A stretch of DNA of 64,000 bases from the NCBI RefSeq assembly GCF_019266065.1, contig NZ_LPNR01000132.1:124001-188000 (forward strand). The letters run 5' to 3'. This DNA is from Nocardia sp. MH4 (GTDB lineage Bacteria; Actinomycetota; Actinomycetes; Mycobacteriales; Mycobacteriaceae). The first letter of the stretch is position 1. The number at the start of each line of letters is the position of its first letter. The position numbers were made by a program, and so were the translations under genes. Of the stretch, positions 26,942 through 35,893 are shown piece after piece. Under the pieces are notes generated by a model. The model made no database searches. It was given only the letters and a program-made list of their open reading frames with translations, and had not been told where the DNA came from.

Positions 26942-28533
26942 CGCTGTCCCCGGATCTGCTCCCCACGCTCGCCGCGCTGCCGGTGCTGGTCCCGCTGCTC
27001 GGAGCCGCGGCGACGCTGGTGTTCGGCCGCCGCCCCCGGCTCCAGGCGATGATCTCGCTGAGCGCGCTGTCGTGTGTGCTGGTGATCAGCGCGCTGCTGC
27101 TGTATCTGGCCGACCGCGACGGCACCACCGCGGTCCAGGTGGGCGGCTGGTCGTCGCCCATCGGGATCACGCTGGTGGTCGACCGGCTCTCGGCGGCGAT
27201 GCTGCTGGTGTCGGCGTTCGTGCTGCTGGTCGTGTCGATCTACGGTGCGGGACAGAACATCTCCGACGGCGGCGAGAACCAGCCGACCTCGATCTACCGG
27301 CCCACGTACCTGGTGCTGACCGCGGGCGTGGCGACGGCGTTCCTCGCCGGTGACCTGTTCAACCTGTTCGTCGGGTTCGAGGTCCTGCTCGTCGCCTCGT
27401 TCGTGCTGCTCACCGTCGGCGCGACCGAGGAGCGCATCCGCACCGGGATCGCCTATGTCATGGTCTCGATGGTGTCGTCACTGATCTTCCTGATCGGCAT
27501 CGGCATCACCTACGCCGCCACCGGGACACTGAATCTCGCGCAACTGGCCGTGCGCCTCGAGGCCACCCCGAGCGGCGTGCGCACCGCCTGCTACGCGGTG
27601 CTGCTGGTGGCGTTCGGGATCAAGGCGGCGGTGTTCCCGCTGTCGAGCTGGCTGCCCGACTCCTACCCCACCGCGCCCGCGCCGGTGACCGCCGTCTTCG
27701 CCGGTCTGCTCACCAAAGTCGGTGTGTACGCGATCATCCGCACGCACACCCTGTGGTTCCCCGACGGCGCGTTCGACGACATCCTGCTGGTGTGCGGGCT
27801 GGCGACGATGCTGGTCGGCATCCTGGGCGCCATCGCGCAGACCGATATCCGGCGACTGCTCTCGTTCACCCTGGTCAGCCATATCGGCTACATGGTCTTC
27901 GGCATCGGCCTGGCCACCACGGCGGGCCTGACCGGCGCGGTCTTCTACATCGCCCACCACATCCTGGTGCAGACCGCGCTGTTCCTGGCCGTCGGTCTGA
28001 TCGAACGCCAGGCCGGGTCGGTCTCGCTGCGCCGGATCGGCGGACTGGCCGCCGCGAGCCCGCTGCTGGGCGTGCTGTTCCTGATCCCGGCCCTGAATCT
28101 CGGTGGTATCCCGCCGTTCTCCGGGTTCATCGGCAAGGTCGCGCTGCTGGAGGCGGGCGCGGCCGAGGGCAGTGTGCTGGCCTGGGTACTGGTGGGCGGT
28201 TCGGTCGTCACCAGTCTGCTGACGCTGTACGCGGTGGCGCGGGTGTGGAGCAAGGCGTTCTGGCGGCCGCGTGAAGAGGCACCGGAGGGCCATCTCACCG
28301 CGGCGAAACCACCGACGCTGGTCGAGGACTCGACCGACGTGTACTACGAGGACCGCACCGACCCCGGCCGGATGCCGGTGCTGATGGTGCTGGCGACCGC
28401 GGGCCTGGTCACCGCCGGGCTGGCGCTGACCGTGCTCGCCGGACCGATCCTGGGCATCGCCGAACGCGCGGCCGCCGACCTGGACGACCCGTCGGTCTAC
28501 ATCGGCGCCGTCCTCGGATCGGAGCCGCGATGA
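26938..28533 (+). CDS. mrpD: Mrp antiporter subunit D
   Basis: 531-residue NuoM/N-like subunit, the second antiporter-type membrane protein of Mrp. Visible signatures are AGDLFNLFVGFEVLLVASF, FPLSSWLPDSYPTAPAPVTA and the helix carrying YIAHHILVQTALFLAVG. About 14 membrane helices. GTG start overlapping mrpC, and ATGA overlap with mrpE. Confidence 0.95.
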   Translation: MTLSPDLLPTLAALPVLVPLLGAAATLVFGRRPRLQAMISLSALSCVLVISALLLYLADRDGTTAVQVGGWSSPIGITLVVDRLSAAMLLVSAFVLLVVSIYGAGQNISDGGENQPTSIYRPTYLVLTAGVATAFLAGDLFNLFVGFEVLLVASFVLLTVGATEERIRTGIAYVMVSMVSSLIFLIGIGITYAATGTLNLAQLAVRLEATPSGVRTACYAVLLVAFGIKAAVFPLSSWLPDSYPTAPAPVTAVFAGLLTKVGVYAIIRTHTLWFPDGAFDDILLVCGLATMLVGILGAIAQTDIRRLLSFTLVSHIGYMVFGIGLATTAGLTGAVFYIAHHILVQTALFLAVGLIERQAGSVSLRRIGGLAAASPLLGVLFLIPALNLGGIPPFSGFIGKVALLEAGAAEGSVLAWVLVGGSVVTSLLTLYAVARVWSKAFWRPREEAPEGHLTAAKPPTLVEDSTDVYYEDRTDPGRMPVLMVLATAGLVTAGLALTVLAGPILGIAERAAADLDDPSVYIGAVLGSEPR

Positions 28534-29090
28534 CGATCGGAGGGCTGGTCAACCGCGACAACGTGCTGCGGATCGGGGTCCTGGTGTGGCTGACCGCGGT
28601 CTGGGTCGCGCTCTGGGGCGACCTGAGCGCGGCCAATGTCGCGGCCGGCTTCGTCGTCGCGCTGATCGTGGTCTTCGCGCTGCCGCTGCCGCTGGTCCCG
28701 GTGACCGGCCGGTTCCATCCGGTGTCGTTCATCGAATTGATCGTGGTCAGCGCCTATTACGCGTTCGAGTCGAGTCTGCAGGTGGCCTGGTTCGCGCTGC
28801 GCCCCGCCGGACCGCCGGTCTCGGGCGTGCTGCGCGTGCACCTGGGCATCCAGTCCGATCTGGTGCTGGTGATGGCCACCGACCTGCTCAACCTGATCCC
28901 CGGCACCATGGTGCTCGAGCTGGACCGGCCGCGCTGCGTGGTCTATGTCCACGTGCTCGACGTGGGCAGCGAGAAATCGGTGCTGAAGTTCTACCGCACC
29001 ACCCGGCGATTGGAGCATCTGCTGATCAACGCCTTCGAACGACCCAGCGAACGCCGCCGGCTCGATCCCGACTCGGAGGTGCCGTCGTGA
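28530..29090 (+). CDS. mrpE: Mrp antiporter subunit E
   Basis: 186-residue subunit with two to three N-terminal membrane helices followed by a cytoplasmic domain. The typical DLLNLIPGTMVLELD segment and ending (ERPSERRRLD) support the call. Start ATG overlaps the mrpD stop and the end overlaps the mrpF GTG, each by four bases. Confidence 0.92.
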   Translation: MTIGGLVNRDNVLRIGVLVWLTAVWVALWGDLSAANVAAGFVVALIVVFALPLPLVPVTGRFHPVSFIELIVVSAYYAFESSLQVAWFALRPAGPPVSGVLRVHLGIQSDLVLVMATDLLNLIPGTMVLELDRPRCVVYVHVLDVGSEKSVLKFYRTTRRLEHLLINAFERPSERRRLDPDSEVPS

Positions 29091-29347
29091 CGGTCGTCGC
29101 CGTGCTCGCGGGCATCCTGCTCACCGCCGCCGCGGTCATCACCAGTTACCGAGTGCTGGCCGGACCCAGCACCCTGGACCGGGTCGTCGGGATCGACTCG
29201 CTGATGGCCATCGCCGCCTGCGGGCTCGCGGTCTGGGCCGCCTACAGCGACGACACCACGGTCATCCCCGCGATCGTGGCGCTGGCCCTGGTCGGCTTCC
29301 TCGGCTCGGCCGCGGTTACGCGCTTCCGCGTCAGGGACGACCGATGA
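29087..29347 (+). CDS. mrpF: Mrp antiporter subunit F
   Basis: 86-residue protein with three membrane helices. It contains SYRVLAGPSTLDRVVGIDSL, the signature of MrpF/PhaF, and ends in the polar tail RFRVRDDR. GTG start inside the mrpE stop; its stop overlaps the mrpG ATG. Confidence 0.92.
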   Translation: MTVVAVLAGILLTAAAVITSYRVLAGPSTLDRVVGIDSLMAIAACGLAVWAAYSDDTTVIPAIVALALVGFLGSAAVTRFRVRDDR

Positions 29348-29679
29348 CGGCATGGGAGTGGGTCTCGGCCGTGCTGATCCTGACCGGCTGCACGCTCGCG
29401 TTCACCGCGGCCATCGGTATCGTGCGTTTCCCCGACACCCTCACCCGCATGCACGCGGCCACCAAGCCCCAAGTGGTCGGGCTGGTCCTGGTGCTGATCG
29501 GCACGGGCATCGACATCAGGGGCGACGTCAACGTCTGGATGCTGGTGCTGACGGGCCTGTTCACCATCCTCACCGCACCGGTCATCGCCCATCTCCTCGG
29601 CCGCACCGCCTACCGCGAGCAGCGGCACCGCGACGGCCTGCTGCGGATCAACGAACTCGGCCGCGACGCCGACGACTAA
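29344..29679 (+). CDS. mrpG: Mrp antiporter subunit G
   Basis: 111-residue protein with three membrane helices and the family hallmark GIVRFPDTLTRMHAATKPQV. Last gene of the Mrp operon. It converges with the PAP2 gene, the two coding ends overlapping by four bases. Family length is normal (about 110). Confidence 0.95.
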   Translation: MTAWEWVSAVLILTGCTLAFTAAIGIVRFPDTLTRMHAATKPQVVGLVLVLIGTGIDIRGDVNVWMLVLTGLFTILTAPVIAHLLGRTAYREQRHRDGLLRINELGRDADD

Positions 29680-31019
29680 CCGGCCACCGGCGCGAGCGCC
29701 CGTCGCGGGGCCGCGGCGAACCAGGTCGCGTGGAACGCGGCGGCCACCGCGGCCAGCAGCCCGAGGACGACGGCGCCCGCGAGCACCGGGTACTCGGCCA
29801 TCGGGACCGCCAGATACCGGAAGGACAGCAGCAGCCCGGCGAACACCACGGCGCCGAAACCGACCATCCGCACCCGGAACGCGCCCCAGCCGCGTTCGGG
29901 CGCCCGCAGCGCGGACTCCACGGTCAGGCACAGCACCGCGCCCGCCACCAGGTCGACGCCGTAGTGGTACCCGAACCCGAGCGTGGCGGCCACGGTCGCG
30001 GCCAGCCAGAACGCGCCGCCCCAGCGCAGCCAGGCCGGTGCGCGCGAGCCGTCGACATCGCGACGGGTATGGATGAACAGCGACAGCGCCCAGGCGGTGT
30101 GCATCGACGGCATGCAGTTGCGCGGAGTGAACGCGTCGAACGGCAGTGGCGCCGGGTTGTGGTCGATCGGCGGCAGCATCGAGGGCCAGAAGTTGCCCAC
30201 CTGGAAGCCGTGCCCGTCCGCGCCGAAGGCGAACATCGGTCCCACGACCGGGAACAGCACATAGAACAGCGGCCCGACCAGCCCGAGCACCAGGAAGGTC
30301 CGGACCAGGTAGTGCGTCGGCCACTCCCCCGTCGGGACCACCCGGCGCAACTGCCACACCGCGACGACGATCGCTGCGACCGGCAGTTCGATGTAGACCC
30401 AGTGCAGCACGCCGTACACCTCGGGTCCGAGGACCTCGAGCACCCGGCCGAGCACCCAGGACGGGTCACCGAGCGCGTGGTCGGCGAGGACGAGGTATTC
30501 GTCGAGCACCGAGGGCCGCACCGCCGAGGTGACGTGCAGCCACACGTCACCCACCTTGGTGGCGAGCACCAGCAGCGCGCCCAGCGCCGCCGCCTTCAGC
30601 GCGTCGGTGCGCTCGCGCCCACGCCAGCGCACGGCCGCCACGATCGCCAGCCCGGTCAGCACGATGGTCGGCCCGTTGCCGACCGTGAAGGGTTTGCCGT
30701 CGAGCAGCCGTAGCGCGGCGTAGATCGCGTCGATCCCGATCGCGGCGACCACCGCGGACAACCGCCTGCGCGCGTTGACCCCGACGAGGGCGAGCAGCAG
30801 ACCCGCCCACGGCACCGACATCGATTTCGGCGTTCCGACGTAGTCGCGGGCCAGGCTCGCCAACGGACCGTCGAACCCGCTGACCCAGGCCGCGATCTGC
30901 AATCCGACCAGCAGCGCGAGCACCGCCGACACCGCGACGACGGCGAGGGTGCGTGGCTCACGCAGACGGTTCCGAAGGGTGGCACCCCCCGCATCGGTGC
31001 GCGGATGTTCGACAAGCAT
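29676..31019 (-). CDS. PAP2-superfamily integral membrane protein
   Basis: 447 residues, mostly membrane helices. The phosphatase-type motifs are RNCMPSMHTAWALSL (about 305-320) and GYHYGVDLVAG (about 355-365), giving the two catalytic His and the Asp. A lipid phosphatase or inositol-phosphotransferase (Aur1-like) role at the membrane is plausible, with the active site facing outwards. The start ATG 31019 lacks a clear ribosome binding site. Convergent with the Mrp operon. Confidence 0.85.
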   Translation of the reverse strand: MLVEHPRTDAGGATLRNRLREPRTLAVVAVSAVLALLVGLQIAAWVSGFDGPLASLARDYVGTPKSMSVPWAGLLLALVGVNARRRLSAVVAAIGIDAIYAALRLLDGKPFTVGNGPTIVLTGLAIVAAVRWRGRERTDALKAAALGALLVLATKVGDVWLHVTSAVRPSVLDEYLVLADHALGDPSWVLGRVLEVLGPEVYGVLHWVYIELPVAAIVVAVWQLRRVVPTGEWPTHYLVRTFLVLGLVGPLFYVLFPVVGPMFAFGADGHGFQVGNFWPSMLPPIDHNPAPLPFDAFTPRNCMPSMHTAWALSLFIHTRRDVDGSRAPAWLRWGGAFWLAATVAATLGFGYHYGVDLVAGAVLCLTVESALRAPERGWGAFRVRMVGFGAVVFAGLLLSFRYLAVPMAEYPVLAGAVVLGLLAAVAAAFHATWFAAAPRRALAPVAG

Positions 31020-31069
31020 CCAAACATCGTAAACGGCGGGTTAACGCCACCCCGCCGCGTAGCTGAACG

Positions 31070-32212
31070 CTACTGATCCAGCTCCCGCACCAGCGAATCC
31101 ACGACGGCGACAAGATCACCCTGCGACTGCGCCGCGACCCGGCGTTGCCGCTGGTAGGAGGCACCGTGACGGGGAATGTCGGCGACCGCGGCCAGTTCGT
31201 CGGAGCAGCCGAGCCGTTTGGCGGTCGGCTCCAGTTTGCCGAGCAGGTCCATCAGATCGTCTGTGACCAAACGCTCATTGCTGGCGTCGTCGACGATCAC
31301 GATCGCGTCGAGCCCGTAGCGCGCGGCCCGCCACTTGTTCTCCTGCACGTGCCACGGCGGCAGCGTCGGCAGGTCCTCGCCCTCGTCCAGCCTGCGCTCC
31401 AGATCGACGACGAGGCAGTGGATCAGCGCGGCCACCGAGGCCAGTTCGGCCCGGCTGGACAGGCCGTCGCACACCCGGATCTCGATCGTGCCCCACTTGG
31501 GCGCCGGCCGGATGTCCCAGTGCATGCCGCCGAGCTGTTCGAACACCCCGGTCTTGAGCTGGTCGTGCACGAAACCCTCGAACTGCCGCCAGCTCTCGAA
31601 CTGGAACGGCAGGCCCGCGGTCGGCAGCTGCTGGAACATCAGCGCGCGGTTGCTGGCGTAGCCGGTGTCGTCGCCGGACCACATCGGCGAGGACGCCGAG
31701 AGCGCGAGCAGATGCGGATACGACAGCAGCAGCGAGTTCAGGATCGGAAAGACCTTGTCCCGGTGCGAGACTCCCACGTGCACGTGCACGCCCCAGATCA
31801 GCATCTGGCGGCCCCACCACTGGGTGCGCTCGATCAGCTCGTCGTAATGCGGTGAGCGGGTGAGCTGCTGGGCCGACCACTGCGCGAACGGATGGGTGCC
31901 CGCGCAGAACAGGTCGACGCCGAGCGGGTCGGCCGCACGGCGCACCGCGTCCATGGTGCCGCGCAGGTCCTCGACCGCGCCCCCGACCGTGTCGTGCACA
32001 CCGGTCACCAATTCGACGGTGTTGCGCAGCAATTCCTTGGTCACCTGGGGTGTGCCGTCGTGGGCGCGCAGGTCACCGACCGCGTCGAATACCGCCGAGG
32101 CGGTGTTGGACAGATCGCGCGTCACCTTGTCGACGAGCGCGATCTCCCATTCGATGCCGATGGTCGGCCGGGGCGAACCAGGGAAGGGTACCGACTGGAC
32201 TGCCCCGGCCAT
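31070..32212 (-). CDS. carboxylate-amine ligase, YbdK/GCS2 family
   Basis: 380-residue ATP-dependent ligase of the glutamate-cysteine ligase type 2 family. IGIEWEIALVD (about 18-28) is the N-terminal ATP-grasp-like motif, with GVHVHVGVSHRDK and the C-terminal MHWDIRPAPKWGTIEIRVCD carrying active-site residues. The second substrate is uncertain; these enzymes are often annotated as weak glutamate-cysteine ligases. It starts 10 bp after the sodC stop, the same order as in mycobacteria. Confidence 0.9.
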   Translation of the reverse strand: MAGAVQSVPFPGSPRPTIGIEWEIALVDKVTRDLSNTASAVFDAVGDLRAHDGTPQVTKELLRNTVELVTGVHDTVGGAVEDLRGTMDAVRRAADPLGVDLFCAGTHPFAQWSAQQLTRSPHYDELIERTQWWGRQMLIWGVHVHVGVSHRDKVFPILNSLLLSYPHLLALSASSPMWSGDDTGYASNRALMFQQLPTAGLPFQFESWRQFEGFVHDQLKTGVFEQLGGMHWDIRPAPKWGTIEIRVCDGLSSRAELASVAALIHCLVVDLERRLDEGEDLPTLPPWHVQENKWRAARYGLDAIVIVDDASNERLVTDDLMDLLGKLEPTAKRLGCSDELAAVADIPRHGASYQRQRRVAAQSQGDLVAVVDSLVRELDQ

Positions 32213-32222
32213 CTACGTCTCG

Positions 32223-32915
32223 CTAACCGACCACGCCGCAGGCGACCCGGGAGCCCGCGTCACCGGTGGACAGCGTGGTCTCGTCGGGGCCCGTGCCACC
32301 CTCACGGGTGTACCGGGACGGGATGTTGCCGAAGTTGTCGGCGCCGGAGTGCACGATCAGCGCCTTGCCCTTGATGTTGTCCAGGGTGACGGTGTCGGTG
32401 CGGGTGACCAGCTTGGCGCTGCCGTCGGCGCCGACCTGCAGCGAGGTCAGGTCGCCGCTGGCCGGGTGCGCGTTGGCCGCGCCGACCTGCAGGTGACCGC
32501 CGGCCGAGGTGAAGTCGCCCTCACAGGTGCCGTTCTGGTGGAAGTGCAGGCCATGGAAACCGGGGGTCAGACCCTGCGCCTCGACGGTGACCACCAGGTG
32601 GCTGCCCTCGGTGACGAACGTCGCGGTGCCGACGGTCGCGCCGGAGCCGGACTTGAGTTCGGTCTTCAGACCGCCCGCGGCGGGGGTGCCGTGGTCGCCG
32701 CCACCGTGGTTCGCGGTGGTCGGCATGCCGTGACCGCCGCCGTGCTCGGTGCCGGAACCGGCGGGCGCGGGCGAGCTGGTCCACACCGGCGGCGTGGTTC
32801 CCTTGACGTCACTCGACTCCTGGCTGTTGGTGCAAGCAGCGAGCCCGAACGCGGCAACCGCCAGCACCGGGGTCACAATGCGCCAGGACGGGCGACGAGT
32901 TGTCGACGTGGCCAT
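32223..32915 (-). CDS. sodC: Cu superoxide dismutase lipoprotein
   Basis: 230 residues; removes superoxide outside the membrane. Signal peptide ends in the lipobox FGLAAC. Residues about 55-78 form a His/Gly-rich insert (GTEHGGGHGMPTTANHGGGD), likely binding metal. The dismutase core carries FHGLHFHQNGTC and SAGGHLQVG copper ligands, and CGVVG closes the disulfide. The zinc loop (ANAHPASGDL) is short, like the zinc-less SodC of M. tuberculosis. Upstream are AAGGAG and, on the minus strand, a TAAACT-like -10. Confidence 0.92.
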   Translation of the reverse strand: MATSTTRRPSWRIVTPVLAVAAFGLAACTNSQESSDVKGTTPPVWTSSPAPAGSGTEHGGGHGMPTTANHGGGDHGTPAAGGLKTELKSGSGATVGTATFVTEGSHLVVTVEAQGLTPGFHGLHFHQNGTCEGDFTSAGGHLQVGAANAHPASGDLTSLQVGADGSAKLVTRTDTVTLDNIKGKALIVHSGADNFGNIPSRYTREGGTGPDETTLSTGDAGSRVACGVVG

Positions 32916-33034
32916 CAGGGAACTCCTTTACGAGTACCGAGTTTAACGAGTAAAGCTGGGTGGACAGGGGCTGTACCGCTCAAGATGATGCCACAGCGCA
33001 AGTACCCCACTCGGCACCGCGTGCCGAGCCTCGT

Positions 33035-33607
33035 TCAGCGACCGGTCAGTACGACGATCACGCCCGGCGACGTGTCACCGGTCTTCGGCGCGACGGTCCC
33101 GCCGATCTCCGCGGCGATCTCGGCGGCCGCGGCCTTGTCGCCCGCGCCGCCGCCGTAGAACACCGTGGTGGTGGTGAGGTTCTCGCCGCTGTAGTTGCCG
33201 GTACTGACATTGCTCCAGCCCGACGAGGTCAGCTCGCCGGCGGTGCGCGCGGCCAGACCGGCGACCAGGCTGTTGTTCAGCACCCGCACGGGCACACTCT
33301 GATCGACCGTGGCCGCGGGCGCGGTGGTCGGCGGTGCCGTGGTGGTGCTCGGCGCGACGGTCGTCGTCGCGGTGGTGGTGGTCGGGGCAGCGGCCGCGCT
33401 GGTGGCCGTGGCAGCGGTGGTGGCCGGCGCCTGCGCGACCACGCTCGACGTCGTCGTCTCGGTCTGCTCGGCCGAATCGGCGGAGTCGGCACCGGAGTTC
33501 GACAACGACATCGCACCCAGACCCGCGAAAACGATGGCCAGGGCGATCAACACCATCGCCAGCGCGCGCAGCGGCGGGCCGCCGGGGGTGGGATTCGGGT
33601 TGCTCAC
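33035..33607 (-). CDS. membrane-anchored LytR_C domain protein (VirR-like)
   Basis: 190 residues. One N-terminal membrane helix (about 14-33) is followed by a Thr/Ala/Pro-rich linker (45-100), then a LytR C-terminal domain with VPVRVLNNSLVAGLA and TTVFYGGG. The family acts in the cell envelope; the mycobacterial neighbour-equivalent (VirR, vesicle biogenesis) has the same layout. GTG start. Precedes sodC and follows the DUF3263 gene on the same strand, as in mycobacteria. Confidence 0.88.
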   Translation of the reverse strand: MSNPNPTPGGPPLRALAMVLIALAIVFAGLGAMSLSNSGADSADSAEQTETTTSSVVAQAPATTAATATSAAAAPTTTTATTTVAPSTTTAPPTTAPAATVDQSVPVRVLNNSLVAGLAARTAGELTSSGWSNVSTGNYSGENLTTTTVFYGGGAGDKAAAAEIAAEIGGTVAPKTGDTSPGVIVVLTGR

Positions 33608-33656
33608 CCGCGCAACCCTAGTCGCAACGAGTGCTGTGTGGCCCCGCGCGACGCGA

Positions 33657-33706
33657 ACTCACGGCCCGAAGACGGGAGCCTGCGTGACCACGGAGGGCCG
33701 GTGAGT
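33657..33706. repeat. inverted repeat between DUF3263 and LytR_C genes
   Basis: ACTCACGGCCC (33657-33667) pairs with GGGCC-G-GTGAGT (33695-33706), one base bulged. It sits in the gap of two co-directional genes and could be a terminator or processing site. Confidence 0.45.
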
Positions 33707-33722
33707 GGCGCCATCGGACACC

Positions 33723-34040
33723 TCAGACCTGGAAACCGAGTCGGCGCGCTGCGCGCGCTTTCTGCCTGCTCGCCCGCAACCTGCGCAGGCGCTTGACCAG
33801 CATCGGGTCCGCCGCCAGTGCCTCGTCCTTGTCGACGACCGCGTTGAGCACCTGGTAATACCTGGTGGCCGACATGGCGAACAGCTCGCGGATCGCGTCC
33901 TCCTTGGCGCCCGCGTACTTCCACCATTTGCGTTCGAAGTCGAGGATGTCGAGCTCACGGCGACTCAGCCCGCTGCTTTCGTCGGGGGCCGAGTCCTGTG
34001 TGGTTCCCGCCTCGATGTTGCGAGCCGCTGCGCCGTCCAT
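33723..34040 (-). CDS. DUF3263 protein
   Basis: 105 residues. Matches the DUF3263 pattern: LSRRELDILDFERKWWKY, then MSATRYYQVLNAVVD and a basic C-terminal tail. The fold is helical and resembles a small DNA-binding domain; its function is not established. The start ATG 34040 follows GAGGGAG, and an in-frame upstream extension is rejected. It has the same neighbour as in mycobacteria (LytR_C downstream, def divergent). Confidence 0.9.
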   Translation of the reverse strand: MDGAAARNIEAGTTQDSAPDESSGLSRRELDILDFERKWWKYAGAKEDAIRELFAMSATRYYQVLNAVVDKDEALAADPMLVKRLRRLRASRQKARAARRLGFQV

Positions 34041-34221
34041 CTTGCTCCCTCGCCGAGTATCACGAGATGAAAATGACGCTTGCACGTCGCGGATCATTCA
34101 ACCACGCAGGAGCCGGATCCTTCGACCGATGTCCCGGCGTGTTGACTACGGGCCAGTAGGGGTGTCGTGCCCCACAGGGGTCGCCGCCCACGCACCCGCG
34201 CGACCGGCGATAATGGCGCCC

Positions 34222-34812
34222 ATGGCAATTCTCCCGATCGTGATCGTCGGTGACCCCGTCCTCCACAACCCCACCGCACCGGTGACGGAGACGCCGGCCG
34301 AGCTGGCCGACCTGATCGCGGACATGTACGACACCCTGGAGGAATCCAAGGGTGTCGGGCTGGCGGCCAACCAGGTCGGGGTCGGCAAGCGGCTGTTCGT
34401 CTACGACTGCCCCGACTTCGACGCCGCGGGCAAGCCGATCCGCCGCAAGGGCGTGGTGATCAACCCGGTGCTGGAGACCTCCGAGATCCCGGAGACCATG
34501 CCCGATCCCGACGACGACGAGGAAGGCTGCCTGTCCGTGCCGGGCGAGCAGTTCCCCACCGGCCGCGCCGACTGGGCCAGGGTCACCGGTACCGACGAGA
34601 AGGGCGAGCCCGTCGACATCGAGGGCACCGGCTTCTTCGCCAGGATGCTCCAGCACGAGGTGGGCCACCTCGACGGCTTCCTCTACGTCGACGTGCTGAT
34701 CGGCCGCAACGCCCGCGCGGCGAAGAAGGCCATCAAGCGCAACGGCTGGGGCATACCGGGTCTGAGCTGGATCCCCGGCACCGTGCCCGACCCGTTCGGC
34801 CATGACGACTGA
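34222..34812 (+). CDS. def: peptide deformylase
   Basis: 196-residue metalloenzyme removing the formyl group from new proteins. All three motifs are present: GVGLAANQ (about 47-54), EGCLS (Cys metal ligand) and QHEVGHLDG (HExxH type). The C-terminus has the longer actinobacterial extension with WGIPGLSWIPG. ATG 34222 is chosen because MAILPIVIVGDPVLH matches family starts; an ATG at 34213 would add three residues. Essential for translation. Divergent from the DUF3263 gene. Confidence 0.95.
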   Translation: MAILPIVIVGDPVLHNPTAPVTETPAELADLIADMYDTLEESKGVGLAANQVGVGKRLFVYDCPDFDAAGKPIRRKGVVINPVLETSEIPETMPDPDDDEEGCLSVPGEQFPTGRADWARVTGTDEKGEPVDIEGTGFFARMLQHEVGHLDGFLYVDVLIGRNARAAKKAIKRNGWGIPGLSWIPGTVPDPFGHDD

Positions 34813-34833
34813 GTCATGGCGGCCGGCGCCGCG

Positions 34834-34923
34834 AGTTCTCGGTCTGTTCCCTCGATCTTCCCTCCCGCCGGGCACTGCTTCGTCGCGCCCTCTGGTCAGT
34901 CCAGATCGAGGCGGCCGAGAACT
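34834..34923. repeat. long imperfect palindrome, family member 2
   Basis: Outer arms AGTTCTCGG (34834-34842) and CCGAGAACT (34915-34923); inner arms CCTCGATCT (34850-34858) and AGATCGAGG (34903-34911). A 44-nt loop contains TGCTTCGTCGC. The right arm ends directly at the GTG of the GNAT gene. Terminal arm resembles those at 19842 and 41903. Confidence 0.75.
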
Positions 34924-35877
34924 GTGATCCCGCTCGGTCGCCGCGTCGTCATGCGGTACCAGCTGCCGGAGGGGTATCCGCAGCCGCTCACCGATGTGAT
35001 CGGTGAGCTGGTGTCGCTGAGCCCGCCCTCGGTGCGGACCGCCGAGGGCGAACTGGTGTCCGTGGCGCCCGATCGGGTTGTCGCGCTGAAAGCCCTGGGG
35101 CCGAGACCGATTCGCACCAAGGAGATCCGCTCGCTGGAGGCCGCGGCGGCGGCCGCCTGGCCGGGCAGCGGTCACCTGTGGATCGACGGCTGGCTCGCGC
35201 GCGCGGGCAACGGCTACACCGGGCGCGCGAATTCCGCGGTGCCACTGGGCGAGTCCGGCCTGCCAGCGGTGCTGTCGATCGAGACCATGCACAAGATCGC
35301 GGACTGGTACACCGCCAACGGGCTGCCGCTGCTGCTGCAGCTGCCCGATCGGCTCGCGCCGGTGCCGCCGGGCTGGAACACCTGGAGCGAGACCGTCGTC
35401 CTCGGCCTCGACATCGCGAATTTCGTGCTGCCGCAAGGACCGTCGATGGTCAAGATCACCGACGCGCCCGATCAGGGCTGGCTGACGACGCATCGCTACC
35501 GTGGTGAGATCCCGCTCGACCCCGCCGTCCGGGAACCGGACGTCTCGGTGCTCACCTCGGTCATCGACGGCACCCTCGGTTTCGCCTCGCTCGGCCTGCC
35601 GGAGGCGCTGGCGATCGGCCGCGGCGCGGTGACCACCGCGCCCGACGGCAGGCGTTGGGTCGGCCTGACCTGCGTCGCGGTGGCGACCGCGCACCGCCGC
35701 AACGGCCTGGCCTCGCTGCTGTGCGCCGAGCTGATCCGCTGGGGCGCCGACCACGGCGCCACCCACGCCTACGTGCAGGTGGAGGTAGGCAACGCCACCG
35801 GGCTCGCGCTCTACCGCGAACTCGGCTTCCTGGAACACCACAGCTACCGCTACGCCGCGCCGCCGAGCGCGTCGTAG
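34924..35877 (+). CDS. GNAT-family N-acetyltransferase
   Basis: 317 residues. The C-terminal 90 residues carry the acetyl-CoA fold: VGLTCVAVATAHRRNGLASL (motif A, RRNGLA) and NATGLALYRELGF (motif B). The N-terminal 150 residues, with a small beta domain around LVSVAPDRVVALKALG, are of unknown role. It resembles the gene that also lies between def and xthA in mycobacteria. GTG 34924 is chosen: the upstream frame runs through the palindrome and reads poorly. Substrate unknown. Confidence 0.85.
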   Translation: MIPLGRRVVMRYQLPEGYPQPLTDVIGELVSLSPPSVRTAEGELVSVAPDRVVALKALGPRPIRTKEIRSLEAAAAAAWPGSGHLWIDGWLARAGNGYTGRANSAVPLGESGLPAVLSIETMHKIADWYTANGLPLLLQLPDRLAPVPPGWNTWSETVVLGLDIANFVLPQGPSMVKITDAPDQGWLTTHRYRGEIPLDPAVREPDVSVLTSVIDGTLGFASLGLPEALAIGRGAVTTAPDGRRWVGLTCVAVATAHRRNGLASLLCAELIRWGADHGATHAYVQVEVGNATGLALYRELGFLEHHSYRYAAPPSAS

Positions 35878-35893
35878 GAAAGGACCGCGACCC

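Noticed and set aside
33290..33470. Short tandem repeat in the LytR_C gene
   Set aside because: It only encodes a Thr/Ala/Pro-rich linker, with imperfect units and no array structure.
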